A stretch of 7,250 bases of DNA, taken from the NCBI GenBank assembly GCA_021812785.1, contig JAKAMR010000103.1, positions 1 through 7,250 on the forward strand, given 5' to 3'. The notes under the pieces are model-generated. The model was not told the origin of the DNA and ran no database searches. It saw nothing but the letters and a program-made list of their open reading frames with translations. Each line of letters opens with the position of its first letter. Position 1 is the first letter of the stretch. The stretch is from Nitrospirota bacterium (lineage in GTDB: Bacteria > Nitrospirota > Thermodesulfovibrionia > Thermodesulfovibrionales > JdFR-88). Below, piece after piece: positions 1 through 6,437 of the stretch. The translations under genes and the position numbers were made by a program.

Positions 1-1451
1 ACGGCTGGCATGTGCAGAAGGTGGAGGACGGCAACGACCTGGAGGCGATTAGCGGCGCCATCAGCGCCGCCAGGGAGGAACTGGAACGTCCTTCGCTCAT
101 CATGGTGAGGACCCACTTGGCATACGGCAGCCCGCACAAGCAGGATACCTTTCAGGCCCACGGCTCACCGCTTGGGGAAGAAGAAGTAAGGCTCACAAAA
201 CAAAACCTGGGCTGGCCGGCCGAGCCGGCCTTCCACATCCCGGGAGAGGCGCTTACGAAATTCAGGGAAGCCCTACAGAAGGGCCAAAAACTGGAAGAGG
301 AATGGGGCCGCAAGGTGGAGTCATACAAGGGGAATTATCCGGACCTGAGGGCAAAATGGGACCAGATGCGGGCCGGAAAATATGCAGCGGGCTGGAAGGA
401 AAAACTGCCTGTGTTCGGCGCGTCTGAAAAACCCATGGCCACGCGCACGGCCGGCGGCAAGATCATGAACGCAATTTATGATTACGTACCCCAGCTTATC
501 GGAGGCTCCGGGGACTTAAATCCCTCAACCGGTACCCCTCTGCTTGAGCGCGGCACCTTTGAGCCCCCCGATATGGGGACGGAGAAAATACAGGGCTCTG
601 TGGGCAAATGGGAATTCAGCGGGCCAAACATCGCCTATGGGGTCCGGGAGCACGCGATGGCGGCGGCCACAAACGGACTTGCCCTGCATGGCGGGCTGCT
701 GCCCTTCGCCAGTACGTTCCTCATATTCTCCGATTACATGAGGCCGTCAATAAGGCTTGCCTGCCTGATGAGGCTCCATGTCATTTATGTGTTTACCCAT
801 GATTCCGTGGCCCTGGGCGAGGACGGTCCCACGCACCAGCCGGTAGAGCACCTGCAGGGCCTGCGGTCGATGCCCAATATGACCGTGATAAGGCCTGCGG
901 ACGCAAACGAGACATCGGAGGCCTGGGCCGCCGCCCTCGAACATAAGGGCGGGCCGGTCTCAATAATACTCACCAGGCAGAAGCTGCCCATAATAGACAG
1001 GCAGAAAAAAAAATACGCCCCGGCCAGCGGGCTGCACAAAGGGGCCTATATACTGGCGGGTTCCGCCTCGGAAAAACCGGAGGTGATACTGATAGCCACA
1101 GGCTCGGAAATCCATCCGGCTCTTGCGGCATACGAAACCCTTGCAGGCGAAGGAGTGAAGGCCCGCGTGGTAAGCATGCCGTGCCAGGAATTTTTTGACC
1201 GCCAGCCCGAAAGCTACCGCAATGAAGTACTCCCTCCCGATGTGACCGGTAGGATCGCTATTGAAGCGGCGGCGTCCGGAGGTTGGTACAAGTACGTCGG
1301 GGCCAGGGATCATGGGCATGGACTGGTGCTAGGGATAGACCGTTTCGGGGCCTCGGCCCCCGGAGAGACAAACCTGCGGGAGTTCGGGTTCACGGCGGAA
1401 AACATCGCCGGAAAGGCCCGCAATCTGCTTGGCAGGAAAGTAAGGGCGTAA
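1..1451 (+). CDS. tkt: Transketolase, C-terminal two-thirds (5' end outside window)
   Basis: Transketolase is thiamine-diphosphate dependent and moves two-carbon ketol units between sugar phosphates in the cytosolic non-oxidative pentose phosphate pathway. The frame is open from the left edge (first full codon at base 3, reading Gly-Trp-His-Val-Gln-Lys-Val), so the GTG at 12 is an internal valine and roughly 200 N-terminal residues are missing. Numbering from that valine, the substrate-loop His lies in QAHGSPLG (about 48-55), the PYR domain opens near GGSGDLNPS (164-172), the catalytic Glu is E213 in YGVREHAM, THDSVALGEDGPTHQP (262-277) carries the active-site His, and R322 in TRQ fits the phosphate-binding Arg. 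GIDRFGASAPGE (441-452) marks the C-terminal domain, which ends normally. The REHAM form with a longer preceding loop differs from the E. coli REFGM form but is common in other bacteria. tal follows 28 bases later, presumably in the same transcript. The family call is near certain. Confidence 0.97.
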   Translation, partial: GWHVQKVEDGNDLEAISGAISAAREELERPSLIMVRTHLAYGSPHKQDTFQAHGSPLGEEEVRLTKQNLGWPAEPAFHIPGEALTKFREALQKGQKLEEEWGRKVESYKGNYPDLRAKWDQMRAGKYAAGWKEKLPVFGASEKPMATRTAGGKIMNAIYDYVPQLIGGSGDLNPSTGTPLLERGTFEPPDMGTEKIQGSVGKWEFSGPNIAYGVREHAMAAATNGLALHGGLLPFASTFLIFSDYMRPSIRLACLMRLHVIYVFTHDSVALGEDGPTHQPVEHLQGLRSMPNMTVIRPADANETSEAWAAALEHKGGPVSIILTRQKLPIIDRQKKKYAPASGLHKGAYILAGSASEKPEVILIATGSEIHPALAAYETLAGEGVKARVVSMPCQEFFDRQPESYRNEVLPPDVTGRIAIEAAASGGWYKYVGARDHGHGLVLGIDRFGASAPGETNLREFGFTAENIAGKARNLLGRKVRA

Positions 1452-1468
1452 GAGTTTTTTCTATAATC

Positions 1469-1475
1469 GAGGAGG
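1469..1475 (+). promoter_or_regulatory. Strong ribosome binding site for tal
   Basis: GAGGAGG lies four bases before the ATG at 1480, a near-perfect Shine-Dalgarno match. It fixes the tal start and suggests efficient independent translation after tkt. Confidence 0.85.
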
Positions 1476-1479
1476 CAAT

Positions 1480-2643
1480 ATGAGCGCGAAACCGGAGAAA
1501 AACCCGCTGCTGGAGCTTAAAAAGGCCGGCCAGAGCGTGTGGCTTGATTATTTAAGCAGGGAGATATTGAAAAAAGGGGAGCTCAAACGGCTTATAGATG
1601 AAGACGGACTTACCGGGGTCACTTCCAACCCGACCATCTTCCAGAAGGCTGTCTCGTCCGGTCCATACTATGACGGCTCGATCCAGGAGATGCTGGAGAA
1701 AAACATATCGGACCCCAAGGAGCTTTTCCTTGGCATCGCTATAAAGGACGTGGCCCAGGCCGCGGACCTCCTTTTGCCGGTCTATAACGCCACGGGCGGC
1801 CTTGACGGCTATGTGAGCATTGAGGTTTCCCCGGACCTGGCCTACGACGCCAGGGCCACCATAGAAGAGGCAAGGGAGCTTTTCCGGAGAGTGGGCAGAA
1901 AAAATATCTTCATCAAGGTGCCCGCCACAAAACAGGGCCTTCCGGCCGTAGAAACGCTTATAAGCGAAGGGATAAACGTAAACGTCACGCTTCTTTTTTC
2001 AGTGGAGCGCTATGAAGAGGTGATCAACGCATATATCACAGGGCTTGAAAAACTGGGGAAATCCGGGAAGGCACCCTTGAATGCCGTTTCCTCGGTTGCC
2101 AGCTTTTTTGTAAGCAGGGTGGACACGCTTGCAGACAAGCTGCTTTCGGAGCGCTACATGCAGGCCCCGGACTATGAAACAAGAACAACGATAAAGGCGC
2201 TCATGGGGAAAACAGCCGTCGCGAACGCGAAGATCGCCTATCAGGTCTATAAAAAGGCGTTCTCGGACAAAGAAAGCCGGTTTATTCCGCTTGCCGGGAA
2301 AGGCGCGCGAATCCAGAGAATATTGTGGGCCAGCACAAGCACCAAGAATCCCGATTACAGCGATATAAAGTATGTAGAGGAACTCATAGCTCCTGATTCC
2401 GTCAATACCATGCCGGAAGAGACGATAAAGGCATTCAGGGACCACGGCAGGGCCAGAGTGAGCATAACGGACGACGTGCCGGGAGCGGAAAAGCTTATAA
2501 ATGAGCTGAAGACCGTGGGTGTGAACATCGCCGAAATCACCGCCGAGCTTGAGCGCGACGGGGTCAAGAAATTTTCAGATTCTTTCAAGGCGGTCCTTGA
2601 GGCGATGGCAGGCAAGAGAGACGCATTGCTGGCGCGCAGATAA
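1480..2643 (+). CDS. tal: Transaldolase, long (mycobacterial/cyanobacterial) form
   Basis: Transaldolase transfers a dihydroxyacetone unit between sedoheptulose-7-phosphate and glyceraldehyde-3-phosphate through a lysine Schiff base. At 387 residues it matches the long form of the family rather than the roughly 220-residue FSA-like or 317-residue E. coli TalB forms. Visible signatures are D23 in VWLDYLSR (the active-site Asp), DGLTGVTSNPTIF (42-54), the Schiff-base lysine K146 in NIFIKVPATKQG, NVTLLFS (168-174), and the C-terminal TSTKNPDYSD (286-295) and PDSVNTMPEETI (305-316) blocks. This long type is sometimes fused to glucose-6-phosphate isomerase; here the protein stops after the transaldolase domain, so there is no fusion. 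The start is set by the strong Shine-Dalgarno 4 bases upstream. The gene lies 28 bases after tkt on the same strand, so co-transcription is likely, and a hairpin about 80 bases downstream may end the transcript. Confidence 0.96.
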   Translation: MSAKPEKNPLLELKKAGQSVWLDYLSREILKKGELKRLIDEDGLTGVTSNPTIFQKAVSSGPYYDGSIQEMLEKNISDPKELFLGIAIKDVAQAADLLLPVYNATGGLDGYVSIEVSPDLAYDARATIEEARELFRRVGRKNIFIKVPATKQGLPAVETLISEGINVNVTLLFSVERYEEVINAYITGLEKLGKSGKAPLNAVSSVASFFVSRVDTLADKLLSERYMQAPDYETRTTIKALMGKTAVANAKIAYQVYKKAFSDKESRFIPLAGKGARIQRILWASTSTKNPDYSDIKYVEELIAPDSVNTMPEETIKAFRDHGRARVSITDDVPGAEKLINELKTVGVNIAEITAELERDGVKKFSDSFKAVLEAMAGKRDALLARR

Positions 2644-2721
2644 GAAAATTTCCACTGAACACAAGGACCGCCGCAGGGCCGCCAAATGAAGTGAAAACCT
2701 CCTCTATATATGCGTCAGCAT

Positions 2722-2750
2722 GGGAGGGGGAAAAAACATTTCCCCCTTTC
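2722..2750 (+). terminator. Terminator-like hairpin downstream of tal
   Basis: Bases 2722-2733 can pair with 2739-2750: eight Watson-Crick pairs GGGGGAAA/TTTCCCCC around a five-base loop, extended by A-T, two G-T and one G-C pair. The following bases are pyrimidine rich (CTTTCC) but not a true T run, so this is a weak or partial intrinsic terminator. It fits a boundary between tkt-tal and the separately promoted membrane gene. Confidence 0.5.
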
Positions 2751-2796
2751 CTTTCCAGGAACAGACAAGCCATCATGCCAATTTCTCCAGTGCTTC

Positions 2797-2805
2797 TGGT
2801 ATAAT
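2797..2805 (+). promoter_or_regulatory. Extended -10 promoter element for the membrane glycosyltransferase-like gene
   Basis: TGGTATAAT is a perfect extended -10 (TGn plus consensus TATAAT). No good -35 hexamer is visible 16-18 bases upstream, which extended -10 promoters can tolerate. A start of transcription near 2812 would give a leader of about 36 bases to the ATG at 2848. The element lies in an A+T-rich spacer after the tal hairpin. It supports separate transcription of the next gene and argues against any coding start upstream of it. Confidence 0.55.
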
Positions 2806-2847
2806 TTCATTGGTTTTAGTTTTATAGAAACATTTATACATATCGCC

Positions 2848-4458
2848 ATGAAACTTTTTATTGATAATACTCCGGAGCAATACAAACATAAAAAGACAAC
2901 TGGGCGAATTGTTTTAATTTACGCAATAGCCGTTATTTTCATGGCAACACTGGCCATTTTTTCGTTTGGGTCAGCAATGAAAGGGTTTGATCATGACGAG
3001 AACGTGTACTGTTCCGCAGGTGCCCTGATAGCTTCCGGGAAAGTCATGTACAGGGATTTTGCCTATCTGCAAATGCCATTGCTTCCTGTAATATATGCCT
3101 TCCTTTTCACAATTTTCAAAACAACGAATTACCTTTTGGCGGGAAGGGTCTTTTCAGTGACCTGTTCGATACTCGCCGCGTTTCTTGTTCTGGTGGCATT
3201 CCTCCGTGTTTTCCATCATCAAAGGATTTATGGCCTTGTGATGGGGGTTTCTGCCGCTATACTGTATTCATTCAATCCTGTGATACAATGCGCCGGCGGA
3301 TTCGCATGGAACTATTCTTTCCCTATTCTCTGCATAATTCTTGCGTATCTGATATTGACTGGTTTAGATTTTTCGAAAAGCTTTAAGGCTCGCTGGCTGT
3401 TCCTGGCTGGTTTCCTTACTGGTGCTGCAGTTTTTACCCGGTTGGCTTTTGCTTTTGCCGGTCTCATAGTTTTTATTGTACTGGCGTTTTTTACTCCTGT
3501 CCCGGTCTCTCAGGGGAACAGGTTTAAAAAATTGCTCCTGCCCTTTTTTGCAGGTGCAGCAGTGCCGTCGGCCTTGCCAATTTACTATTTTTTCAGGGCA
3601 CCCGGTTCTTTTATCTTCGACACTATACGGTACTTTATCATTACGGGGGGCCAAAATTGGATGCCAGGCTGGAAGGAAGCCATAAGTTTTAAGGAAAAGT
3701 TGCTTGTGGCCGTAAATGTTTTAACCAGTCCTTCATATCTGGCCAGCCTCATCCTTTTTCTGCTCTCCTTCATTCTGGCCCTAAGCATATGCAGAGGCCG
3801 TTTCTGGAAGAACAAACCTCTTGTCATATCCATATCGCTGGCAGCTTCACTGTTCATTGCTGCTTTCGTTATTACACCGGTACAAGTCCAGTATTTTGCC
3901 GCGCCAGTGCCGTTTATTTTCATGGCGATTATATATGCTGTTTACGGAAGCATATCGGCGGTCAACAGGGAATCCATAAAAAAGATGATTTTATGTATAA
4001 GCGCAGGTCTTTTTATTCTGAGTGCTGCGCAATCACTTTACAATAAAGAAACTTTTGAAAACATTGCTTTGGCTTTTTCAAAGGAAAACTGGATCCCTAC
4101 CGAAGTCTATGCCATTTCCAGAGAAATTTCGAAGATCGTGGGCCCTGACGAAACCATCCTTACCCTCGCTCCTATATTCGCCCTTGAAGGAGGGGAAAGG
4201 ATATATCCGGAATTGTCAACAGGTCCTTTTATTTTCAGGTATAGCCGTTTTCTCTCAGATGACCAGCGGCGTATCGCTGTCAGCACCGGACCGGATTCAT
4301 TACCGCCGCTTCTTCAGAAAAAGCCAGCCGGCGCTGTCCTCGCCGGCTTCGAAAATATTTTTCTGGAGAGGCCATTAATAGAATATGCCGAAAGCAGAGG
4401 TTGGCAAAAAAGGGTAATAGGCGGACTCACGTTATATACGCCTGCCAATCCTAATTGA
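2848..4458 (+). CDS. Polytopic membrane protein, GT-C-type glycosyltransferase-like (GT39/PMT-like)
   Basis: No specific gene is recognised. The 536-residue product has a short basic N-terminus, about ten or eleven hydrophobic spans (approximately 20-44, 72-90, 97-119, 127-147, 155-171, 183-216 as one or two, 228-248, 296-314, 325-345, 346-367, 378-396) and a soluble C-terminal part of about 140 residues. The loop after the first span carries FDHDENVY (47-54), an acidic pair where GT-C enzymes hold the metal/catalytic DxD- or DE-type motif, followed by GKVMYRDFAYLQMPLLP (64-80), a pattern typical of dolichyl-phosphate-mannose mannosyltransferase-like proteins. Such enzymes move a sugar from a polyprenyl-phosphate carrier on the outer face of the inner membrane; donor and acceptor cannot be read here. 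The open frame extends upstream to an ATG at 2710, but that would place the hairpin and promoter inside the gene, so 2848 is preferred despite no clear Shine-Dalgarno. Low G+C suggests transfer. No glycan genes adjoin it. Confidence 0.75.
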   Translation: MKLFIDNTPEQYKHKKTTGRIVLIYAIAVIFMATLAIFSFGSAMKGFDHDENVYCSAGALIASGKVMYRDFAYLQMPLLPVIYAFLFTIFKTTNYLLAGRVFSVTCSILAAFLVLVAFLRVFHHQRIYGLVMGVSAAILYSFNPVIQCAGGFAWNYSFPILCIILAYLILTGLDFSKSFKARWLFLAGFLTGAAVFTRLAFAFAGLIVFIVLAFFTPVPVSQGNRFKKLLLPFFAGAAVPSALPIYYFFRAPGSFIFDTIRYFIITGGQNWMPGWKEAISFKEKLLVAVNVLTSPSYLASLILFLLSFILALSICRGRFWKNKPLVISISLAASLFIAAFVITPVQVQYFAAPVPFIFMAIIYAVYGSISAVNRESIKKMILCISAGLFILSAAQSLYNKETFENIALAFSKENWIPTEVYAISREISKIVGPDETILTLAPIFALEGGERIYPELSTGPFIFRYSRFLSDDQRRIAVSTGPDSLPPLLQKKPAGAVLAGFENIFLERPLIEYAESRGWQKRVIGGLTLYTPANPN

Positions 4459-4500
4459 CAAGATCGCTCTGTAACATTTCTTTGTAAATTGTCATTTTTT
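4456..4500 (+). terminator. Weak possible terminator at the 3' end of the membrane gene
   Basis: TGACAA (4456-4461, starting at the stop codon) is the inverse complement of TTGTCA (4489-4494), and six T residues follow at 4495-4500. The stem is only six pairs and the loop is 27 bases, so stability is doubtful. It is listed because it sits exactly where a terminator is expected. Confidence 0.25.
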
Positions 4501-4520
4501 GTTTACCCTTTCCGGTTAAT

Positions 4521-4532
4521 GTGAGCGCTTAC
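4521..4532. promoter_or_regulatory. LacI-family-like palindrome in the convergent spacer
   Basis: GTGAGCGCTTAC is a 12-base palindrome with one mismatched pair, centred on AGCGCT and closely resembling the core of the ideal lac operator (GTGAGCGCTCAC). It lies between the 3' ends of two convergent genes, with no promoter or regulator gene visible beside it, so a regulatory role is unproven. The rest of the spacer (4459-4633) holds no convincing gene. Confidence 0.2.
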
Positions 4533-4633
4533 GCACCAGCAGATGCCCCTTCTATGCCGCCCTGCATCCCGGACGCATTTACAGCAGAGACAAACATCTA
4601 TCAAGGATCCCGGTGGAGAGCAAGAAAAACACC

Positions 4634-5539
4634 TTACCTTTTCTTCTTCACCGCGTGGCCGCCGAATTCCTGCCGCAAGGCAGCCTGAAGCTTGCTGGAG
4701 AAGGTCCCCAGCCCCCTCGACCCGAACCGCTGAAAAAGCGAAGAGGCTATCACAGGCATCGGCACTCCCGCCTCTATCGCAGCTTCCACGGTCCAGCGTC
4801 CTTCTCCGGAGTCTTCCACGTAGCCTTCTATAAGGGAGAGGTTCCTGTCTTTTTTGAAGGCGTCTTCCACAAGCTCCAGTAGCCATGACCTTATTACGCT
4901 GCCCCGGTTCCAAAGGCGGGCCAATTTTGAAAAATCCAGGGCCTCCCCGTATTCCGATGCCTTTATGAGGGCAAAACCCTCGCCATAGGCCTGCATCATC
5001 CCATACTCTATGCCGTTATGCACCATCTTCACGAAGTGGCCCGCCGAAACCCGGCCGCAGTGCAGATAACCTTCAGGGGGTGCGAGGGTCTTGAAGATGG
5101 GCTCCAGCCTGCGAAAGAGCTTTCTGTCCCCTCCTATCATCAGGCAATAGCCCTCCTTGAGCCCCCAGATGCCGCCGCTTACTCCGGCATCCATATAGTT
5201 CAAACCAAGCGGCCTCAGTTCCATTTCATGCCGCTGGTCGTCTTTGTAATGGGAGTTCCCGCCGTCTATTATGGTGTCGCCTTTTTTAAGCAGGCCCATC
5301 AGCGCCTGGATGGTATCATCAACGGGTTTGCCCGCAGGCACCATTATCCAGACAGCTCTTGGGGGAGTAAGAAGGCCAACAAGCTCTTCGAGTGTTGAGG
5401 CGCCCTTTGCCCCAAAAGCAGCCGTTTCTTTTACCTTCTCAGGACTCCTGTCGTAGACCGCAACCTTGTGCCGCCCCTTGAGAAGCCGCCTGGCCATGTT
5501 CTGGCCCATCTTTCCAAGCCCGATCATACCTATCTGCAT
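4634..5539 (-). CDS. gnd: 6-phosphogluconate dehydrogenase, decarboxylating, short form
   Basis: This enzyme oxidises and decarboxylates 6-phosphogluconate to ribulose-5-phosphate with NAD(P)+, the last oxidative step. The 301-residue length matches the short GndA/YqeC-like group rather than the roughly 470-residue E. coli form. It has a Rossmann GLGKMG (7-12), DGGNSHYKDD (92-101), the substrate-binding GVSGGIWGLKEG (119-130), the catalytic GHFVKMVHNGIEYG (167-180, with K171 and N175) and the C-terminal GEGRWTVEAAIEAGVPMP (245-262). The second strand ends in YDRSPE with Asp at 30, which usually favours NAD+, although Arg31 leaves NADP+ use open. The start is the ATG at 5539-5537, with GAGG (complement of 5548-5551) eight bases upstream; an in-frame TTG at 5566 adds nine residues before the fold and is less likely. 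The gene follows pgl by 42 bases on the same strand. Its tail KKKR is basic and short. Confidence 0.95.
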   Translation of the reverse strand: MQIGMIGLGKMGQNMARRLLKGRHKVAVYDRSPEKVKETAAFGAKGASTLEELVGLLTPPRAVWIMVPAGKPVDDTIQALMGLLKKGDTIIDGGNSHYKDDQRHEMELRPLGLNYMDAGVSGGIWGLKEGYCLMIGGDRKLFRRLEPIFKTLAPPEGYLHCGRVSAGHFVKMVHNGIEYGMMQAYGEGFALIKASEYGEALDFSKLARLWNRGSVIRSWLLELVEDAFKKDRNLSLIEGYVEDSGEGRWTVEAAIEAGVPMPVIASSLFQRFGSRGLGTFSSKLQAALRQEFGGHAVKKKR

Positions 5540-5554
5540 CGATCTTACCTCTGC

Positions 5555-5571
5555 CTTTCTTTGCAAGAAAG
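5555..5571. repeat. Perfect inverted repeat (hairpin) between pgl and gnd
   Basis: CTTTCTT and AAGAAAG form perfect seven-base arms around the three-base spacer TGC. On the + strand the hairpin is followed at once by seven T residues (5572-5578), resembling an intrinsic terminator for antisense transcripts. On the - strand (mRNA sense) it sits three bases upstream of the gnd Shine-Dalgarno and covers the alternative TTG start, so it could also act as a stability or translation element. The stem is A+T rich and thus weak. Confidence 0.45.
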
Positions 5572-5581
5572 TTTTTTTATT

Positions 5582-6343
5582 TTATTTTTGCAAATTTTTC
5601 ATTTTTACCGGCAGCATGACCGCGGCGCCGGAATCGGCCAGGAAAAGCAGGGTCCCGTTTTCCGGTTTTATTGCGGAAGCGGGCAAGGCAGGGTCTCCTC
5701 TTTCAACCACACGCTCCAGGACCTCCGCCTTCTTTTCCCCCGCCACAAGAAAAAAAACGTTCCTGGCGCTGTTTAAGACCGGATAGGTGAGCGTCACCCT
5801 GGCATGTCTTTTTTCATCAGGGACAGCCGCCGTCAGGCGTTCTTTTTCTTTTAGCGCATCCGCCCCCGGAAACAAAGATGCCGTATGCCCATCCTCTCCA
5901 AGCCCCAGGAGCACGAGATCAAACACCGGCATGTCCCCTTTCCGGGGCTGAAAGAAAGCAAAAAGCTCGGAGGCGTATCTTTCCGCGCAAAGCTCCGGTG
6001 GGCCGTCCGTGCGGACAGGATGGATATTTCCTTTCGGGATCGGGGCCTTGCTGAAAAGCATCTCGTCCATCATCCTGAAGTTGCTGTCCGCATTGTCATG
6101 CGGCACCAGCCTCTCGTCCACCATGAATATATGAGTTTTTGGCCAAAGTGACGGCTCCACTGCCCGGGCGAGCTTCCGGTAAAGACCCACAGGGGTGCCG
6201 CCTCCCGAAAGCGCGGCGGCAAATGTGCCCTTGCGGTTTACCGCCTCACGGGCCATTGCCATCCATTTGCCCAGGGCAAAATCTTCCAGGGCGGATATGT
6301 CATCAAAAACCAATACCCGGGCTTTTTTTATCAAGGGTCCCAT
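5582..6343 (-). CDS. pgl: 6-phosphogluconolactonase (DevB/SOL type)
   Basis: The enzyme hydrolyses 6-phospho-D-glucono-1,5-lactone made by Zwf into 6-phosphogluconate for Gnd, in the cytosol. The 253-residue product has the expected family length and motifs: LSGGGTPVGLY (45-55, phosphate-binding loop), FMVDERLVPHDNADSN (73-88), the signature FDLVLLGLGEDGHTASLFPG (141-160) with the likely catalytic His153, RVTLTYPVLNSA (182-193), and a C-terminal PASAI...LADSGAA block. The ATG at 6343 is preceded by AGAGG about 11 bases upstream across a run of seven T, a loosely spaced Shine-Dalgarno, so translation may be moderate. The gene lies between zwf (81 bases upstream) and gnd (42 bases downstream), all reading the same way. 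This order matches the reaction order and suggests a zwf-pgl-gnd operon. No missing motif was seen. Confidence 0.95.
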   Translation of the reverse strand: MGPLIKKARVLVFDDISALEDFALGKWMAMAREAVNRKGTFAAALSGGGTPVGLYRKLARAVEPSLWPKTHIFMVDERLVPHDNADSNFRMMDEMLFSKAPIPKGNIHPVRTDGPPELCAERYASELFAFFQPRKGDMPVFDLVLLGLGEDGHTASLFPGADALKEKERLTAAVPDEKRHARVTLTYPVLNSARNVFFLVAGEKKAEVLERVVERGDPALPASAIKPENGTLLFLADSGAAVMLPVKMKNLQK

Positions 6344-6422
6344 AAAAAAACTGGCCTCTTTCTCTTTTATTAAGGATAAAATCGGGCGGCGAACCTTTTC
6401 TTTTTACGGCAAATCAGTATCT

Positions 6423-6437
6423 GATCACCTGGTGATC
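6423..6437. repeat. 15-base palindrome over the zwf stop codon
   Basis: GATCACCTGGTGATC has perfect seven-base arms around one central base and includes the zwf stop codon (TGA on the - strand). It also encodes the last residues Ile-Thr-Arg. With such a small centre the RNA hairpin would have five pairs and a five-base loop. The remainder of the zwf-pgl spacer (6344-6424) shows an A+T-rich inverted repeat TTTTAT/ATAAAA at 6365-6381 and no gene. Confidence 0.35.

Noticed and set aside
960..1319. 119-codon - strand open frame inside tkt
   Set aside because: It is antisense to conserved transketolase sequence, with no ribosome site or family resemblance.
1462..1467. TATAAT just upstream of tal as a promoter
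   Set aside because: Transcription would start near 1474, inside the Shine-Dalgarno, and there is no -35 match; the tkt-tal spacing suits co-transcription.
1999..2445. 148-codon - strand open frame inside tal
   Set aside because: It is antisense to conserved transaldolase sequence; the composition is Cys/Arg rich, as in shadow frames.
2710..2847. 46-residue N-terminal extension of the membrane protein from the ATG at 2710
   Set aside because: It contains the terminator-like hairpin and the extended -10 element, has no Shine-Dalgarno, and does not resemble the N-terminus of GT-C proteins.
4566..4613. Repeated ATCCCGG (4566-4572 and 4607-4613)
   Set aside because: Two seven-base copies are too short and too few to suggest a repeat array or attachment site.
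4459..4633. Search for a tRNA, small RNA or insertion scar in the convergent spacer
   Set aside because: No cloverleaf, target duplication or terminal inverted repeat could be found by eye.
4503..4913. Open frame of 136 codons on the - strand overlapping the gnd 3' end, and + strand frames at 4543-4882
   Set aside because: All lie mostly within gnd in other frames, have Arg-rich or low-complexity composition typical of shadow frames, and show no recognisable motif.
5540..5566. TTG start adding nine residues to Gnd
   Set aside because: The TTG is in the hairpin region, while the ATG at 5539 has GAGG at good spacing and begins directly at the Rossmann strand.
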